Position numbers and translations under genes: made by a program
The notes under the pieces: generated by a model
The model's input: the letters and a program-made list of their open reading frames with translations, nothing else
What the model was told of the DNA's origin: nothing
Database searches by the model: none
From: Spirochaetales bacterium
GTDB taxonomy: Bacteria > Spirochaetota > Spirochaetia > DSM-27196 > SLST01
Reading direction: 5' to 3'
Length of the DNA: 5,697 bases
Assembly (NCBI GenBank): GCA_007130265.1
Contig: SLST01000600.1
Coordinates: 1-5,697, forward strand
Shown: piece by piece, positions 5,194 through 5,697 of the stretch
Numbering within the stretch: position 1 is the first letter of the stretch
Layout of the letters: each line of letters starts with the position of its first letter

Positions 5194-5697
5194 ATGCCGT
5201 CTCTTCAGGAGATCCGCCAGTTTAACCGCCGCCTCACTTCGCTCGGCGACGAACCGCAGGTCGTGCAGGAGTGGGGCGAGGAGCTCGAAGACGTCGAAGT
5301 CCCTGAGTCCGGACTCGACGACGATCTCTCGTCGCTGCTCTCGGACACCGATGATCTCGACGAGGAGCCTTCGCCCCGGGAGGAGCCCCCCGCGCTGTCC
5401 GACCTGCTCGACGAGGAGGAGGCGGCCGCCACCGCTGCGGCCGAACCACCGTCGGCGCCGGACGAGCCTTCCGGCGCCGACGACTTTGAGCTCGACGAGG
5501 GGGACTTCTCCGACTTCGCCGCGCTGCTCGGCGAGGGAGAGGTTGCTGAACCGGCGGACGCCGCCGAAGACGACGCGGAACCGGCCGCCGGGGACGATGC
5601 CGCGGAGACCGACGGCTTCGACGACGTCGACTTCGAGCTGCCCGACTTCGAAGCCGACGACGTGGACCCTGGCGAACCCGACGAAGACGACGCCGAC
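5194..5697 (+). CDS. Hyperacidic low-complexity protein, N-terminal part, 3' end cut by window
   Basis: The frame is open from the ATG for 168 codons to the last base without a stop. I do not recognise a catalytic domain. Residues 1-30 (MPSLQEIRQF start, helical) contain three of the four basic residues in the visible part. From about residue 30 the chain is dominated by Asp, Glu, Ala and Pro: 63 of 168 residues are acidic, with four Arg and no Lys. Short motifs recur, such as DDFELDEGDFSDF (96-108) and DVDFELPDFEADD (144-156). Such a tract is likely disordered. No signal peptide or membrane segment is seen. The MPSL opening with an acidic segment recalls long spirochaetal proteins that carry TPR repeats further on; this is inference, and the informative part lies outside the window. 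The start is set by an in-frame TAG at 5185-5187, which rules out the GTG at 5161. No clear ribosome-binding site precedes it. Real coding is favoured by sustained Asp/Glu/Ala codons with strong third-position GC. Confidence 0.82.
   Translation, partial: MPSLQEIRQFNRRLTSLGDEPQVVQEWGEELEDVEVPESGLDDDLSSLLSDTDDLDEEPSPREEPPALSDLLDEEEAAATAAAEPPSAPDEPSGADDFELDEGDFSDFAALLGEGEVAEPADAAEDDAEPAAGDDAAETDGFDDVDFELPDFEADDVDPGEPDEDDAD

Noticed and set aside
5205..5449. Ser/Arg-rich minus-strand open frames
   Set aside because: They are complements of the acidic Asp/Glu/Ala codons of the real plus-strand gene (GAC and GAG read backwards give Val, Leu, Ser or Arg codons).

Overview
This is a GC-rich, gene-dense bacterial window with no RNA genes, mobile elements or CRISPR. 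I suggest a high-GC free-living spirochaete. The reasons are the flexible-lipobox lipoprotein, the secreted tandem early-set (isoamylase-N/CBM48-like) protein, and a 3' gene whose N-terminus (MPSLQEIRQF) and very acidic low-complexity body recall long TPR-type proteins of that phylum. This placement rests on memory of family distribution, not on a search.

Layout: the left third is a plus-strand pair. The first gene is proS (prolyl-tRNA synthetase with an editing insertion domain), cut by the left edge. It is coupled through a GTGA stop/start overlap to a two-domain protein joining a UPF0158-like N-terminal half to a GNAT acetyltransferase. This unit meets a minus-strand operon tail to tail with no base between the two stop codons (2377/2378).

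The minus-strand operon reads from 5110 down to 2378. Its genes, in order, are a secreted tandem E-set/CBM48-like protein, a small lipoprotein with a possible DsbD-alpha-like domain, a HAD-family phosphatase (pyrimidine 5'-nucleotidase-like) and a soluble HX4D glycerolipid acyltransferase. All junctions overlap (46, 4 and 4 nt), so the four are very probably co-transcribed and partly translationally coupled. Two products are exported and two are cytoplasmic, so a shared pathway is not obvious; an envelope or lipid theme is only a guess.

An 83-bp divergent intergenic region (5111-5193) holds a nested inverted repeat over a TAGAAT element. It separates the operon from a plus-strand gene at 5194 that runs off the right edge without a stop. 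Its visible 168 residues are about 37% Asp/Glu with no Lys.

The coding plan accounts for virtually every base outside 5111-5193. The most noteworthy items are the UPF0158-GNAT fusion linked to proS, the unplaced Cys-pair lipoprotein, the zero-gap convergent junction, the shared GGAGGCTCC re-initiation motif at two unrelated GTGA junctions, and the hyperacidic 3' protein. I found no convincing evidence of a wholly new defence or mobile system.
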